34,304 nucleotides of DNA, taken from the NCBI GenBank assembly GCA_002422345.1, contig DIUL01000176.1, positions 1-34,304 of the forward strand, given 5' to 3'. Both the position numbers and the translations under genes were made by a program. Under the pieces are notes generated by a model that saw nothing but the letters and a program-made list of their open reading frames with translations, had not been told where the DNA came from and did not search any database. Shown here one piece after another: positions 1 to 8,814 of this stretch; within the stretch, counting starts at the first letter, position 1; every line of letters starts with the position of its first letter. The stretch is from Acetobacteraceae bacterium UBA6159. Its GTDB lineage: Bacteria; Pseudomonadota; Alphaproteobacteria; Acetobacterales; Acetobacteraceae.

Positions 1-1
1 A

Positions 2-382
2 CACCACGCATCGGGACACGATCCCGTTACAGGCCGCATGCACCTTTGGAGCGCGGTCGCCGCTTATCTCGCCGCGCTAGAAGAACGCTCCCGCGAACGT
101 GCACCGCTGCAATGGGCTATTTCCCAGCAAAGCCTATCCAACGCCCTCACTCTGTTGGCAGCAGGAACGCGGGAACGCGCGCTTTTGGTCGGCGCGCTTG
201 ACCGGATGCGCGACGCGGCCGAGGTCTATCGAGAGGGCGGGAACAGCTACTGGCTACCCATCGCGGAGAAACGCATCGCGGAGATTGAGGCCGACCTCGC
301 CGCCTGGCCTGCCTCTGAGCCGGCGGCTCCGCCCCCCGGCGTCCCGGTCCAGGGCCGTGGGCCACAGCTCCTCTTCCCCTGA
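2..382 (+). CDS. TPR-like repeat protein, C-terminal part (5' cut by window edge)
   Basis: The frame is open from the first bases of the window, so the true start probably lies upstream; the first in-frame ATG is at 38. The translation carries RERAPLQWAISQQSLSNAL, which resembles the tetratricopeptide-type repeat (ERxPLxWAxTQxNLGxAL) found in many copies in large bacterial TPR proteins, followed by an EVYREGGNSYWLPIAE-like segment. Only about one repeat is visible before a Pro/Ala-rich tail and a stop at 380-382. This is either the end of a longer TPR protein or a decayed remnant. Such repeats usually mediate protein-protein contacts; no catalytic domain is visible. A palindromic intergenic repeat follows immediately. 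Confidence 0.5.
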   Translation, partial: HHASGHDPVTGRMHLWSAVAAYLAALEERSRERAPLQWAISQQSLSNALTLLAAGTRERALLVGALDRMRDAAEVYREGGNSYWLPIAEKRIAEIEADLAAWPASEPAAPPPGVPVQGRGPQLLFP

Positions 383-398
383 TTGCCGCATATTAAGT

Positions 399-429
399 CG
401 TGGATGGCCCGCCTGCGCAGGCCATGACG
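399..429. repeat. Intergenic palindromic repeat (alphaproteobacterial REP-like)
   Basis: The sequence runs CGTGGATGGCC...GGCCATGACG around a GCCTGCGCAGGC core. It resembles the short palindromic repeats scattered between genes in many Alphaproteobacteria (CGTGGATGGCC-spacer-GGCCATGACG). A second inverted match, GCGGGCCAT at 437-445, pairs with ATGGCCCGC at 404-412, so a larger fold is possible. Family membership is from memory of such repeats; only one copy is visible here. Confidence 0.5.
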
Positions 430-549
430 ATGGAGCGCGGGCCATCATGAGGGGCACCCACAACACCTCTCAAAATGTTATTATATCGAACCTTGAAGTC
501 ACAAATACAAACTCCCACCTCCCCCCCAAACACCCTCACGGCCCCCCAA

Positions 550-1140
550 ATGTACCCCTTCCAAACCCTCCCCCCACGCCTCTCCCGAGAAATCTTCGCC
601 GCCCTCCGCCAGGCCCTCCCCAACCCGACCGAAGACACCCAGGACGCCATCGACGCCCGAGACATGATCGCCATGGCCGCCGTCGCCGCGCTCGACCCCG
701 CCGACGCGGCCGAGGCGATGCTTGCCGTCCAGGTCGTCAGCACGGAAGCGCATGCCCGCGACAGCCTCCGCCTCTCCAATCTCCCCAACACCGACCTGCC
801 CACCATCCTGCGCTGCCGAGCGCAGGCGGCCTCGATGATGCGGCAGATGCAGCAGGCGTTGCGGGCGCTGCACCGGATGCAGGCCATGCGCTCCTTGCCG
901 GAGCCAGCCCAGCCGGACATCGCCCCCCAGGCCGAACCGGACCACGCACCCGCGCCGCCTCTCGCCGCCCGCCGCGCACCGGCCGCAAGCGAACCGTCCC
1001 GTGCCGCGCCCGCGCCATCCGGACACGCCCCGATCACCCTACCCCCACCCGTCCGACCTCGGACTGCCCCGCTTCGCCTGGGCCTGGATCAGACCGGAAA
1101 ACAGACAAACGTCTCACTGAACAACACAACGAGACGATAG
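550..1140 (+). CDS. Hypothetical protein, Acetobacteraceae-type
   Basis: This is a 196-residue protein if started at the ATG at 550 (MYPFQTLPPRLSREIF). An in-frame ATG at 475 adds 25 unlikely Thr/Pro-rich residues. The N-terminal 130 residues are alanine-rich and helical in character, including ARDMIAMAAVAALDPADAAE and RCRAQAASMMRQMQQALRAL. The C-terminal third is Pro/Ala-rich and probably disordered. There is no signal peptide, membrane segment or known catalytic motif. I recall similar short proteins from Acetobacteraceae genomes, where they are annotated only as hypothetical. It sits alone, 84 bp upstream of a TPP enzyme that has its own ribosome binding site. The function is not known. 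Confidence 0.6.
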   Translation: MYPFQTLPPRLSREIFAALRQALPNPTEDTQDAIDARDMIAMAAVAALDPADAAEAMLAVQVVSTEAHARDSLRLSNLPNTDLPTILRCRAQAASMMRQMQQALRALHRMQAMRSLPEPAQPDIAPQAEPDHAPAPPLAARRAPAASEPSRAAPAPSGHAPITLPPPVRPRTAPLRLGLDQTGKQTNVSLNNTTRR

Positions 1141-1224
1141 GGAGACACACCACCCCACCGCTCTTCCCCACCCATGACAGGCATGCGAACGTCCCCGGCA
1201 TAAATCCGTAAGGGGAGCCAAGAC

Positions 1225-2844
1225 ATGCCGCGCATGACCGGTGGGGAAGCAATCGTTGACGGCCTGATCCGACACGGGATCGATACGGTATTCGGGCTGC
1301 CGGGCGTCCAGCTGTATGGGCTGTTCGACGCCTTCGCCCGGAACGCCAACCGGCTCCGCCTGATCAACGCGCGCCACGAGCAGACCACCGCCTACATGGC
1401 GCTCGGCTATGCCTGCGCGACCGGGAAGCCCGCCGCCTATGCCGTGGTGCCCGGGCCGGGGGTGCTGAATACGACCGCGGCGCTCGCCACCGCCTGGGGG
1501 GTGAATGCCCCGGTCATGTGCATCACCGGACAGGTGCCCAGCACGATGATCGGCCGACTGCGGGGCCAGTTGCATGAGCTGCCGGACCAACTCGCGACCC
1601 TGCGGACGCTGCTGAAGCATGCCGACCGGATCGAGGACCCGACCGAGGCCCCCACCAAGGTCGCCCGCGCGTTTCAGGAGATGATGTCGGGCCGCCGTGG
1701 CCCCGTGTCCCTGGAAATGGCGCTCGATCAATTGCCGGCGACGGCCGAGGTCACGCCGCAGGACCCGCTGCCTCTGCATCCGAACCCGGTGCCCGATCCC
1801 GAGAAGATCGCCCGCCTGGCCAAGATGATGAATGAGGCGCGGGCCCCGATGATCTGGGTCGGCGGCGGGGCGCAGGATGCCTCGGCCGAGATCCTGGCTT
1901 TGGCGGAGAAGACCGGGGCGCCGGTCGTGTCGTTCCGCGGCGGGCGGGGCATCGTGGATGACCGCCATCCGCTGGGGCTGACGATCCCGGCCGGGTATCT
2001 GCTGTGGCCCGAGACCGATCTGCTGGTCGCGTTTGGGACTCGGCTGGACGTGCCGACGGCGCGGTGGGGAGAGATGCCGGCGGGGGTCACGATCGCCCGG
2101 ATCGACATCGACGCCGCCGAACGGCGCCGGTTGCAGGTCGATCTGGGGATCACGGCCGACAGCGCGGACGCGGCAAGGGCGTTGACCGAGCAGGTGCTGC
2201 CCCGCCACGACACGGCAAGGGCGGCCCGGATCGCCAAGGCCAAGGCGGATACGGCGGTCTCGATCCAGTCGGTCCAGCCTCAGATGTCGTATATCGAGGC
2301 CATCCGGGATGCCCTGCCCGAGGATGGTATCCTGTGCGATGAAATGACCCAGGTCGGGTATGTGTCCTGGTTCGGCTTCCCGTTCCACCAGCCGAGGACG
2401 CTGGTGACCTCGGGCTTCTCCGGCACGCTGGGGGCGGGGTTCCCGACGGCGTTGGGGGTGAAGGTGGCGTGGCCGGATAGAGCCGTGGTGGCGGTGTCCG
2501 GGGATGGGGGGTTCCTGTTCGGCGGGTCCGACCTGGCGACGGCGGTCAAGCACGGGATCAATCTCGTGACGGTCGTGTTCAACAACTCGGCCTACGGGAA
2601 CGTGATGCGGGACCAGAAGCGGATGTTCGATGGGCGGGACTCGGGGTCGGCGCTGACCAACCCGGACTTCCAGACCTATGCCAAGGCGTTCGGCGTGCGG
2701 TCCTGGCGGGTGACGGATGCCGGCAGGCTGAAGACCGCGGTCACCGAGGCCCTGGCCGCCAACGCCCCCTGCCTGATCGAGGTCATGACCGACATCAGCA
2801 AGGAAACCGCCCCCTGGGCCTTCATCGCCCCGGCGAGAGGGTAG
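1225..2844 (+). CDS. Thiamine pyrophosphate-dependent enzyme, acetolactate synthase-like
   Basis: This 539-residue protein has the three-domain layout of the acetolactate synthase/benzoylformate decarboxylase family. The N-terminal Pyr domain carries ARHEQTTAYMA with the cofactor-activating Glu52. The central domain is around residues 190-325. The C-terminal PP domain has the TPP/Mg motif, with GDG at 426-428 and NN at 453-454. A strong Shine-Dalgarno (AAGGGGAG) precedes the ATG. There is no ilvN regulatory subunit beside it and no ilvC, so biosynthetic IlvB is unlikely. A decarboxylase or carboligase of 2-oxo acids is more probable, and the substrate cannot be told from sequence. It is monocistronic and ends against a hairpin repeat pair shared with the convergent recF. 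Confidence 0.85.
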   Translation: MPRMTGGEAIVDGLIRHGIDTVFGLPGVQLYGLFDAFARNANRLRLINARHEQTTAYMALGYACATGKPAAYAVVPGPGVLNTTAALATAWGVNAPVMCITGQVPSTMIGRLRGQLHELPDQLATLRTLLKHADRIEDPTEAPTKVARAFQEMMSGRRGPVSLEMALDQLPATAEVTPQDPLPLHPNPVPDPEKIARLAKMMNEARAPMIWVGGGAQDASAEILALAEKTGAPVVSFRGGRGIVDDRHPLGLTIPAGYLLWPETDLLVAFGTRLDVPTARWGEMPAGVTIARIDIDAAERRRLQVDLGITADSADAARALTEQVLPRHDTARAARIAKAKADTAVSIQSVQPQMSYIEAIRDALPEDGILCDEMTQVGYVSWFGFPFHQPRTLVTSGFSGTLGAGFPTALGVKVAWPDRAVVAVSGDGGFLFGGSDLATAVKHGINLVTVVFNNSAYGNVMRDQKRMFDGRDSGSALTNPDFQTYAKAFGVRSWRVTDAGRLKTAVTEALAANAPCLIEVMTDISKETAPWAFIAPARG

Positions 2845-2865
2845 CCCCCCGGCCAAGCCCCCAAC

Positions 2866-2974
2866 GCCCCCTCTCCCCTCGCGGGAGAGGGCCGGGGTGA
2901 GGGGGCCTCGCGGCACCGACCGGGGTGGTGGCGACCCCTCACCCAAACCCTCTCCCGCAAGGGGAGAGGGGGCG
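2866..2974. repeat. Inverted pair of REP-like hairpins between convergent genes
   Basis: Two perfect 9-bp stem-loops share the same arms (CCCTCTCCC / GGGAGAGGG), at 2869-2891 and 2948-2970. Their flanks also match in inverted orientation (GGGGTGAGGGG at one side, CCCCTCACCC at the other). The whole is therefore one repeat unit present twice, head-to-head. It fills the gap between the stops of the TPP enzyme and recF. Either hairpin, or the large fold between them, could end transcription from both sides, although no T-run is present. Confidence 0.7.
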
Positions 2975-2998
2975 TGGTGGAACCGCCATCGGGTCAGA

Positions 2999-4126
2999 TC
3001 ACCCGCCCCCGGCCATGCGGACCGCCCCCCCACCCACGACCAAGACCTCCGCCCTCCCGGCCAGAGGGGCAAACGTCTCGGCATCCGTCCCGGTCAGGAA
3101 CGTCTGGGCCGACAGACCCACCAAAGCCTCGAACAGGGCCGCCCGCCGATCCGGGTCCAGATGCACCGCGGGTTCGTCCAACAGAAGCAGGGGCGCGAAC
3201 CCCCTCGCCTCTGTCACCTGGCTCGCATGCGCGAGGATCAGCCCGACCAGCAGGGACTTCTGCTGCCCGGTGGAGGACAGGCCGGCCGGCGTGCCCGAGA
3301 CCGCGTCCGTCAGGACCATGTCGCAGCGATGCGCCCCGACCGCGGTCGTCCCGGCCCGCGCGTCCCTCGGTCGGTTGGCTTCCAGCTCGGCCCGCAGCCA
3401 GTCCTCCACCGCCAAGGCCGGCCGGTCGGTCAGGCGGGCCGCGATCGGGCAGGCCAGATCGATCCGCGCGGCCGGGAAGGCACCGGAGACCTTACCGGCC
3501 AGAGCCCCATTCAACCGGTTCACCATCCCGACCCGCGAGGCCGTGGCCGCGACGGCATGGCGGGCCATGGAGTCCTCCAGCCCGGCCAGCCACGCCCGAT
3601 CGCCCCGCCCTTCAGCCAACAGCCGGTTGCGCCCCTGCATCGCCGTGTCATGGGCCGCGATCTCCCTTGCATGGGCCGGCTCCAGGGCCCAGACGAGCCG
3701 GTCGAGGAACCGCCGCCGGCCCGACAACCCCTCCTGGAACAGCCGGTCCATCTGGGGTGTCAGCCAGACCATGGCGGCGCGGGCGGAGATTTCGGCCTGG
3801 TTCCGCGGGGTCTGGCCATCCAGGCGGAACACCCGCCGGTCCGACGCGCCCTCGGGCGGGGAGCCCGTGCCGATATCGGTCTCCCCCGCCAGGGTGGCGA
3901 ACCGGCCGGCCACCGCCCAGGCGCCGGACCCGCCGCGCCGGGGCAGGTCGGCGGTCTTCGCCCCGCGCAGGCCGCGCCCGGGGACCAGCAGGGAAATGGC
4001 CTCCAGCAGGTTGGTCTTCCCGCTGCCGTTCGGGCCGTGCAGCACCGCGATCCGCCCCGCCGGCCGCCATGTCAGGGCGGCATAGCCACGGAAATCGGTC
4101 AGGACCAAGCGTTGAAGGCGGAGCAC
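2999..4126 (-). CDS. recF: DNA replication and repair protein RecF
   Basis: RecF is an SMC-like ATPase that helps RecO/RecR load RecA at single-strand gaps. This 375-residue protein has the family hallmarks: LVLTDFRGY at the N-terminus, Walker A GPNGSGKTN at 31-39, the ABC-type signature LSSTGQQKSLL, and Walker B LLLLDEPAVHLD around 313-324. The length fits the family. The start is a GTG at 4126 with no clear Shine-Dalgarno, so coupling to the upstream MFS gene, which ends 39 bp before, is possible. recF often lies beside dnaA-dnaN-gyrB in bacteria; here it does not. On the other side it converges on the TPP enzyme across the hairpin repeats. Confidence 0.95.
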   Translation of the reverse strand: MLRLQRLVLTDFRGYAALTWRPAGRIAVLHGPNGSGKTNLLEAISLLVPGRGLRGAKTADLPRRGGSGAWAVAGRFATLAGETDIGTGSPPEGASDRRVFRLDGQTPRNQAEISARAAMVWLTPQMDRLFQEGLSGRRRFLDRLVWALEPAHAREIAAHDTAMQGRNRLLAEGRGDRAWLAGLEDSMARHAVAATASRVGMVNRLNGALAGKVSGAFPAARIDLACPIAARLTDRPALAVEDWLRAELEANRPRDARAGTTAVGAHRCDMVLTDAVSGTPAGLSSTGQQKSLLVGLILAHASQVTEARGFAPLLLLDEPAVHLDPDRRAALFEALVGLSAQTFLTGTDAETFAPLAGRAEVLVVGGGAVRMAGGG

Positions 4127-4165
4127 GCGGGGAAGATGGCAGCACGACCCCGGAACGGGAAGGCC

Positions 4166-5290
4166 TCAGAGCGCCAGCCAGAGCGCCGCGAGCACGGCGG
4201 CCACCGAAAAGCCGAACCCGGTCGCGAAGACCGCCAGATGGCTTTCCCCCGTCGCGGCGAAGAGCCAGGCCAGCCCGAAGGCGACGACCGTCTGGACGAC
4301 CCCGAACGCGGCCGTTGCCCGCACCCAGACTTGCACGGCATGGGCGGGCGCCAACTCCCGCGCCACGCTCAGGGTGATCGTGCTGACCCCGACCGCGGCG
4401 AACCCCGCGGCGGCGGCGGCCGGCCAGATCAGCCACCCGGCCGACGGCAGTGCAAGCGCGAGGGCCAGGACCTGACAGGTCAGCCAGAGCACCAGCGTCG
4501 GGCGCCCTCCGATCCGGTCGATGACCCGCCCGCTGATCAGGCCGCCCAGGACGCCGACGACGCCGAAGACCAGCCAGGCCAGCGCGCCGGCGGTCACGCC
4601 CATCCCGCGACCCCGCGCGGCGAGGTCAGCCAGATAGACCATCGGCGGCACCATCCCCGCGCTGTGCAGTCCATAGGTCGCGACCAGCAGGGACGCGCCG
4701 CCGCCGCCGCCGCCAGGCGGGGGCCGGTCCAGCGGCATGCTGGGCCAGGCCTGGCGGGCGAACAGCCACAGCAGCAGAACGGCACCCGACAGGGTCAGCC
4801 AGGTCGCCGAGACCCCGAACGGCACCACGGCGGGCACGAGCACCGCGCCCGCCGCAATGCCCGCGCCGATACCGGCTAGCACCAGCCCTCCGGCCGCGCC
4901 CCGCAGATGGATCGGCACGCTGGCCTGGCTGGCCGGTCCGGCGAGCGCCATGACCAGGCCGCCGCCCACGCCGGCGATGGTGCGCCAGCCCATCAGCCAC
5001 CAGAATCCGCCATTCCAGGCGCAGGCCGCCAGGGACACGGCGATCAGCGCCATGCCGGCGTCCAATGTGCCGCCGACCCCGATACGCAGCCCGGTGGGGC
5101 GCCCGCCGAGGGTGCCGATCAGGTAGCCGAGCAAGGCCGCTCCACCCAGGGCGCCGGCCTGCCCGCCATCGACCCACCCGGCGGCGACCATGGCGGGGAA
5201 CAGCGGAACATAGGCAAACCGCGCCAGCCCGTTGCCCGAGCAGGTGGCCGCCGAACCGGACAGGGCCGGCCGCAGAAGGCGGAGGTTCAT
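4166..5290 (-). CDS. YbfB/YjiJ-family MFS transporter
   Basis: This is a 374-residue integral membrane protein of about 12 hydrophobic segments. It begins with GNGLARFAYVPLFPAMVAAGW, the characteristic first helix of the YbfB/YjiJ branch of the major facilitator superfamily. A central loop contains a glycine run (PPPGGGGGG) encoded by a CCG/CCN tract at about 4697-4715, separating the two six-helix halves. SGRVIDRIGGRP resembles the MFS loop motif. The substrate is unknown; relatives are annotated as putative exporters of small molecules. It is transcribed leftward and lies directly upstream of recF, probably in one transcript. The 199-bp gap to the divergent gene at 5490 should hold its promoter. 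Confidence 0.85.
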   Translation of the reverse strand: MNLRLLRPALSGSAATCSGNGLARFAYVPLFPAMVAAGWVDGGQAGALGGAALLGYLIGTLGGRPTGLRIGVGGTLDAGMALIAVSLAACAWNGGFWWLMGWRTIAGVGGGLVMALAGPASQASVPIHLRGAAGGLVLAGIGAGIAAGAVLVPAVVPFGVSATWLTLSGAVLLLWLFARQAWPSMPLDRPPPGGGGGGASLLVATYGLHSAGMVPPMVYLADLAARGRGMGVTAGALAWLVFGVVGVLGGLISGRVIDRIGGRPTLVLWLTCQVLALALALPSAGWLIWPAAAAAGFAAVGVSTITLSVARELAPAHAVQVWVRATAAFGVVQTVVAFGLAWLFAATGESHLAVFATGFGFSVAAVLAALWLAL

Positions 5291-5446
5291 GGAAAGCGGG
5301 GCGACATCACGATGGGCGGCAGGATTTCACGAAACGGACCGGATGGCGACCCGCATTCAGAAGGCCCAAAGGCCTCGATCGCCATGCGACCCACAACGGT
5401 GTGTTGCGTTCAGCACGCCATACGGCGATGCTCCTTGCAATTGTCC

Positions 5447-5463
5447 ATGTTGCAGTGCAACAT
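5447..5463. promoter_or_regulatory. Candidate operator: 17-bp perfect palindrome
   Basis: ATGTTGCA-G-TGCAACAT has two perfect 8-bp arms around one central base, 27 bp upstream of the start of the transglutaminase/DUF2126 gene and in the divergent gap with the MFS gene. Symmetry, size and place fit a dimeric repressor site. The regulator is not identified. Confidence 0.45.
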
Positions 5464-5489
5464 AGTCCGCAAAACCTTGTGAGCCCTGG

Positions 5490-8400
5490 ATGCCGCTGCA
5501 CGTCGCGCTAACGCACCGCACCTCCTACCACTATGACCGCCTGGTCGCGCTGGGCCCGCAAACGATCCGGCTGCGCCCTGCCCCACAGGCCCGCACCGCG
5601 ATCCTGTCCTACGCGCTGAAGGTCGAGCCGGAACCGCATTTCATCAATTGGCAGCAGGACCCGCAGGGCAACCACCTAGCGCGCGTCGTGTTCCCGGAAA
5701 AGGTGGACCGGTTCGAGGTGACGGTGGACCTCGTGGCCGACATGGTCACGATCAATCCGTTCGACTTCTTCCTAGAGCCGGAGGCGGAGACCTTCCCGTT
5801 CGGCTACGACCATATCCTGGACCAGGAACTGGCCCCGTTCCGCAAGGCCGAACCTGCCGGCCCGCTGCTAACCAAGCTGATGGCCGGGATCGACCGGTCC
5901 GAACAGCGCACCGTCGACATGCTGGTCGCGCTGAACACCCTGGTGCAGGGCCGGGTCGACTACATCGTCCGCATGGAACCCGGCGTTCTGACACCCGAGG
6001 AAACACTGGGCCTCGGCAAGGGATCATGCCGTGACTCCGCCTGGCTGCTCGTGCAGGTCCTGCGGCACCTCGGCCTCGCCGCCCGGTTCGTGTCCGGGTA
6101 CCTGATCCAGCTCGCCCCCGACGTGAAGCCGCTGGAAGGCCCGCCCGGCCCCGAGTCCGACTTCACCGACCTGCACGCGTGGGCCGAGGTCTATCTGCCC
6201 GGCGCCGGCTGGGTCGGCCTCGACGCGACATCCGGCCTGCTGTGCGGGGAGGGCCACATCCCCCTCGCCGCAAGCCCCGACCCGATCTCGGCCGCGCCGA
6301 TCACCGGCGTGGTGGAAAAGGCCGAGGTCGAGTTCGGCTTCGAAATGTCCGTGCGCCGCATCCGCGAAACCCCGCGCACGACCAAGCCCTATACCGACAA
6401 GCAATGGCAGGCGATCCTGGCCCGCGGCGCCGAGGTGGATCGCGCCCTGGCCGCCGGCGACGTCCGCCTGACAATGGGCGGCGAACCGACCTTCATCTCC
6501 GCCACCGACCTCGACGCCCCCGAATGGAACACCGACGCGCTCGGCCCCACCAAGCGCGCCTATGCAGGCCGGCTGATCCGCCGCCTCATGAGCCGCTGGG
6601 CCCCCGGCGCCGCGTTGCAGCACGCCATGGGCAAGCAGTATCCGGGGGAGCAGTTGCCCCGCTGGGCCCTGTATTGCCATTGGCGGGCCGATGGCGAACC
6701 GGTCTGGAACGATACCGCCCTGCTCGCCGGCGATGACGACACTGACAACGCGACGGCGACCGAGGCCGCCGCCTTTGCCCGTGGCCTCGCCGAACGGCTA
6801 CAGGTCGATCCGGGCCTAGTGATCCAGGCGTACGAGGACATCCACTACTACCTCTGGCGGGAACACCGGCTGCCGGCCAACGTCCTGACCGAGGACGCGA
6901 AGCTGCGCGATCCGCTGGAACGCGCCCGCCTCACCCGGATCTTCGGCCAGGGCCTGTCCAGTCCCGTCGGCTCCGTCCTGCCCATCCGCCGCGTGATGCA
7001 GGATGGCACCCGCCGCTGGCAGTCCGGCCGCTGGTCCTTCCGGGCGGGAGAGCTGTTCCTGGTCCCCGGCGACAGCCCCGTCGGCCTGCGCCTGCCGCTG
7101 GAAAGCCTGCCCTGGGTCGATCCCGCACAGATCGAGGTCGAAACCGAGGCCGATCCGTTCACCCCGCATGCCCCGCTGCCGACCCATCAGGCAATCCGCA
7201 CGCACGCCCCCCTGCCGGATGCCTCCGGGATCGAGGGGTTCCGGCCGGTCCCGCAGGCACTCCCCGAGGTCGGCAAGAGCGATCCGGGCGTGGTCCGCAC
7301 GGCGCTGACCGTCGAATCCCGCAACGGCCTGATCCATGTCTTCTTCCCCCCGCTGTTCGCGGCCGAGGACTGGCTTGTCCTGACCGCCGCGGTGGAAGCG
7401 ACCGCCGCCGAGATGGGCCGCAAGGTCATCCTGGAAGGCTATCTGCCCCCGGAAGACGACCGGCTGCGCCATTTCTCGGTCACCCCCGACCCGGGCGTGA
7501 TCGAGGTCAACATCCACCCCGCCACCGGCTGGGCCGAACAGATCGAACTGACCGAGGCGCTGTACGAAGACGCGCGTCAGGTCGGGCTGGCGACCGAGAA
7601 GTTCAACCTCGATGGCCGCCATGTCGGCACCGGGGGCGGCAACCACGTCGTGATGGGCGCCGCGAAAGCCGAGGACTCACCGTTCCTGCGCCGCCCCGAT
7701 CTGCTGAAGTCGCTCCTGGGCTTCTGGCACAACCACCCCAGCCTGTCCTTCGCCTTCTCCGGCCAGTTCATCGGCCCGACCAGCCAGCATCCCCGCGTGG
7801 ACGAAGCGCGCCAGGACAGCCTAGCGGAGCTGGAAATTGCCTTCTCCCAGATCAAGGCGAAGCAGCCCGTTGCCCCCTGGATCACCGACCGCCTGTTCCG
7901 CAACATCCTGGCGGACATGACCGGGAACACCCACCGGACCGAGTTCTGCATCGACAAGATGTATGCGCCGGAAACCTCCTCCGGCCGGCGTGGGCTGGTG
8001 GAGTTCCGGGCACTCGAAATGCCTCCGCACGCCCGCATGTCGGCCGCCCAGATGCTGCTGATGCGCTCCGCCGTCGCGGCCTTCTGGGAGCGGCCCTACA
8101 AACGGCAGCTGATCCATTGGGGCACCCGCGTCCACGACGATTTCATGCTGCCGCATTACGTGGAGCAGGACTTCCGCTCAGTGCTGGAGGAACTTGGGAA
8201 CCTGGGCTTCCCGCTCGATGCCGAGTGGTTCGCCCCGCACATGGCCTTCCGCTTCCCGCAGATCGGCGAGATCGCCCTGCGTGGGATGGGCGTGGAGCTG
8301 CGGAACGCGCTCGAACCCTGGCATGTCCTGGGTGAGGAACCGGCCGGCGGCAGCACGGTGCGCTATGTCGACAGCTCGGTCGAACGCGTCCAGGCGCGGG

Positions 8401-8795
8401 TGTCCGGCTGGGTCGAGGAACGGTATCTGCTGGCCTGCAACGGCGTCGCCGTCCCACTGGACGCGACCGACCGGGAAGGGGAGTTCGTGGGCGGCGTCCG
8501 CTTCAAGGCCTGGAATCCGCCAAGCTCCCTGCATCCGACCATCCAGCCGCATGTGCCGCTTGTGTTCGACGTCTATGACCAGTGGTCGGGGCGCAGCCTG
8601 GGCGGCATGACCTACCACGTCGCGCATCCCGGGGGCCTCAGCTACGACCGCTTCCCGGTCAACGCCAACGAAGCCGAGGCTCGGCGGCGCACGCGGTTCT
8701 TCCCGATCGGACACTCGGCCGGACCGATGCCCGAGCCGGTGGTCACCCGGTCGCGGGAACATCCCCGCACGCTGGACCTGCGGCGGGCGCTGTAG
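5490..8795 (+). CDS. Transglutaminase-like protein with DUF2126 (putative amidoligase) domain
   Basis: This 1101-residue cytosolic protein has two parts. Residues 1-290 form a bacterial transglutaminase-like domain with an N-terminal beta region. The papain-like triad is visible: Cys180 in GKGSCRDSAWLL, His229 in DLHAWAEVY and Asp245 in WVGLDAT. From about 330 to the end is the DUF2126 region, described in Pfam as a putative amidoligase (for example RLTMGGEPTFIS and the YVDSSVERVQ segment near the C-terminus). The fused architecture and length are normal for proteobacterial members. In many genomes this gene lies with an alpha-E (DUF403) gene and a circularly permuted ATP-grasp gene, thought to form a peptide-modification system; neither is present here. 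The ATG at 5490 has only a weak Shine-Dalgarno. Confidence 0.9.
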   Translation: MPLHVALTHRTSYHYDRLVALGPQTIRLRPAPQARTAILSYALKVEPEPHFINWQQDPQGNHLARVVFPEKVDRFEVTVDLVADMVTINPFDFFLEPEAETFPFGYDHILDQELAPFRKAEPAGPLLTKLMAGIDRSEQRTVDMLVALNTLVQGRVDYIVRMEPGVLTPEETLGLGKGSCRDSAWLLVQVLRHLGLAARFVSGYLIQLAPDVKPLEGPPGPESDFTDLHAWAEVYLPGAGWVGLDATSGLLCGEGHIPLAASPDPISAAPITGVVEKAEVEFGFEMSVRRIRETPRTTKPYTDKQWQAILARGAEVDRALAAGDVRLTMGGEPTFISATDLDAPEWNTDALGPTKRAYAGRLIRRLMSRWAPGAALQHAMGKQYPGEQLPRWALYCHWRADGEPVWNDTALLAGDDDTDNATATEAAAFARGLAERLQVDPGLVIQAYEDIHYYLWREHRLPANVLTEDAKLRDPLERARLTRIFGQGLSSPVGSVLPIRRVMQDGTRRWQSGRWSFRAGELFLVPGDSPVGLRLPLESLPWVDPAQIEVETEADPFTPHAPLPTHQAIRTHAPLPDASGIEGFRPVPQALPEVGKSDPGVVRTALTVESRNGLIHVFFPPLFAAEDWLVLTAAVEATAAEMGRKVILEGYLPPEDDRLRHFSVTPDPGVIEVNIHPATGWAEQIELTEALYEDARQVGLATEKFNLDGRHVGTGGGNHVVMGAAKAEDSPFLRRPDLLKSLLGFWHNHPSLSFAFSGQFIGPTSQHPRVDEARQDSLAELEIAFSQIKAKQPVAPWITDRLFRNILADMTGNTHRTEFCIDKMYAPETSSGRRGLVEFRALEMPPHARMSAAQMLLMRSAVAAFWERPYKRQLIHWGTRVHDDFMLPHYVEQDFRSVLEELGNLGFPLDAEWFAPHMAFRFPQIGEIALRGMGVELRNALEPWHVLGEEPAGGSTVRYVDSSVERVQARVSGWVEERYLLACNGVAVPLDATDREGEFVGGVRFKAWNPPSSLHPTIQPHVPLVFDVYDQWSGRSLGGMTYHVAHPGGLSYDRFPVNANEAEARRRTRFFPIGHSAGPMPEPVVTRSREHPRTLDLRRAL

Positions 8796-8814
8796 ACCGA
8801 AGGCGGGGCCGGGC

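Noticed and set aside
1225..2844. Assignment as biosynthetic ilvB
   Set aside because: No ilvN or ilvC neighbour, and the sequence fits the wider TPP decarboxylase/carboligase family equally well.
2866..2974. CRISPR-like repeat array
   Set aside because: Only two copies, inverted, self-complementary, with no regular spacers or cas genes.
1114..3084. 656-codon open frame on the minus strand
   Set aside because: It lies antisense to the TPP enzyme, is Arg/Gly/Pro/His-rich and matches no family; typical of GC-rich shadow frames.
2897..4879. 660-codon open frame on the plus strand
   Set aside because: Antisense to recF and the MFS gene, with low-complexity Arg/Gly/Gln composition and no motif.
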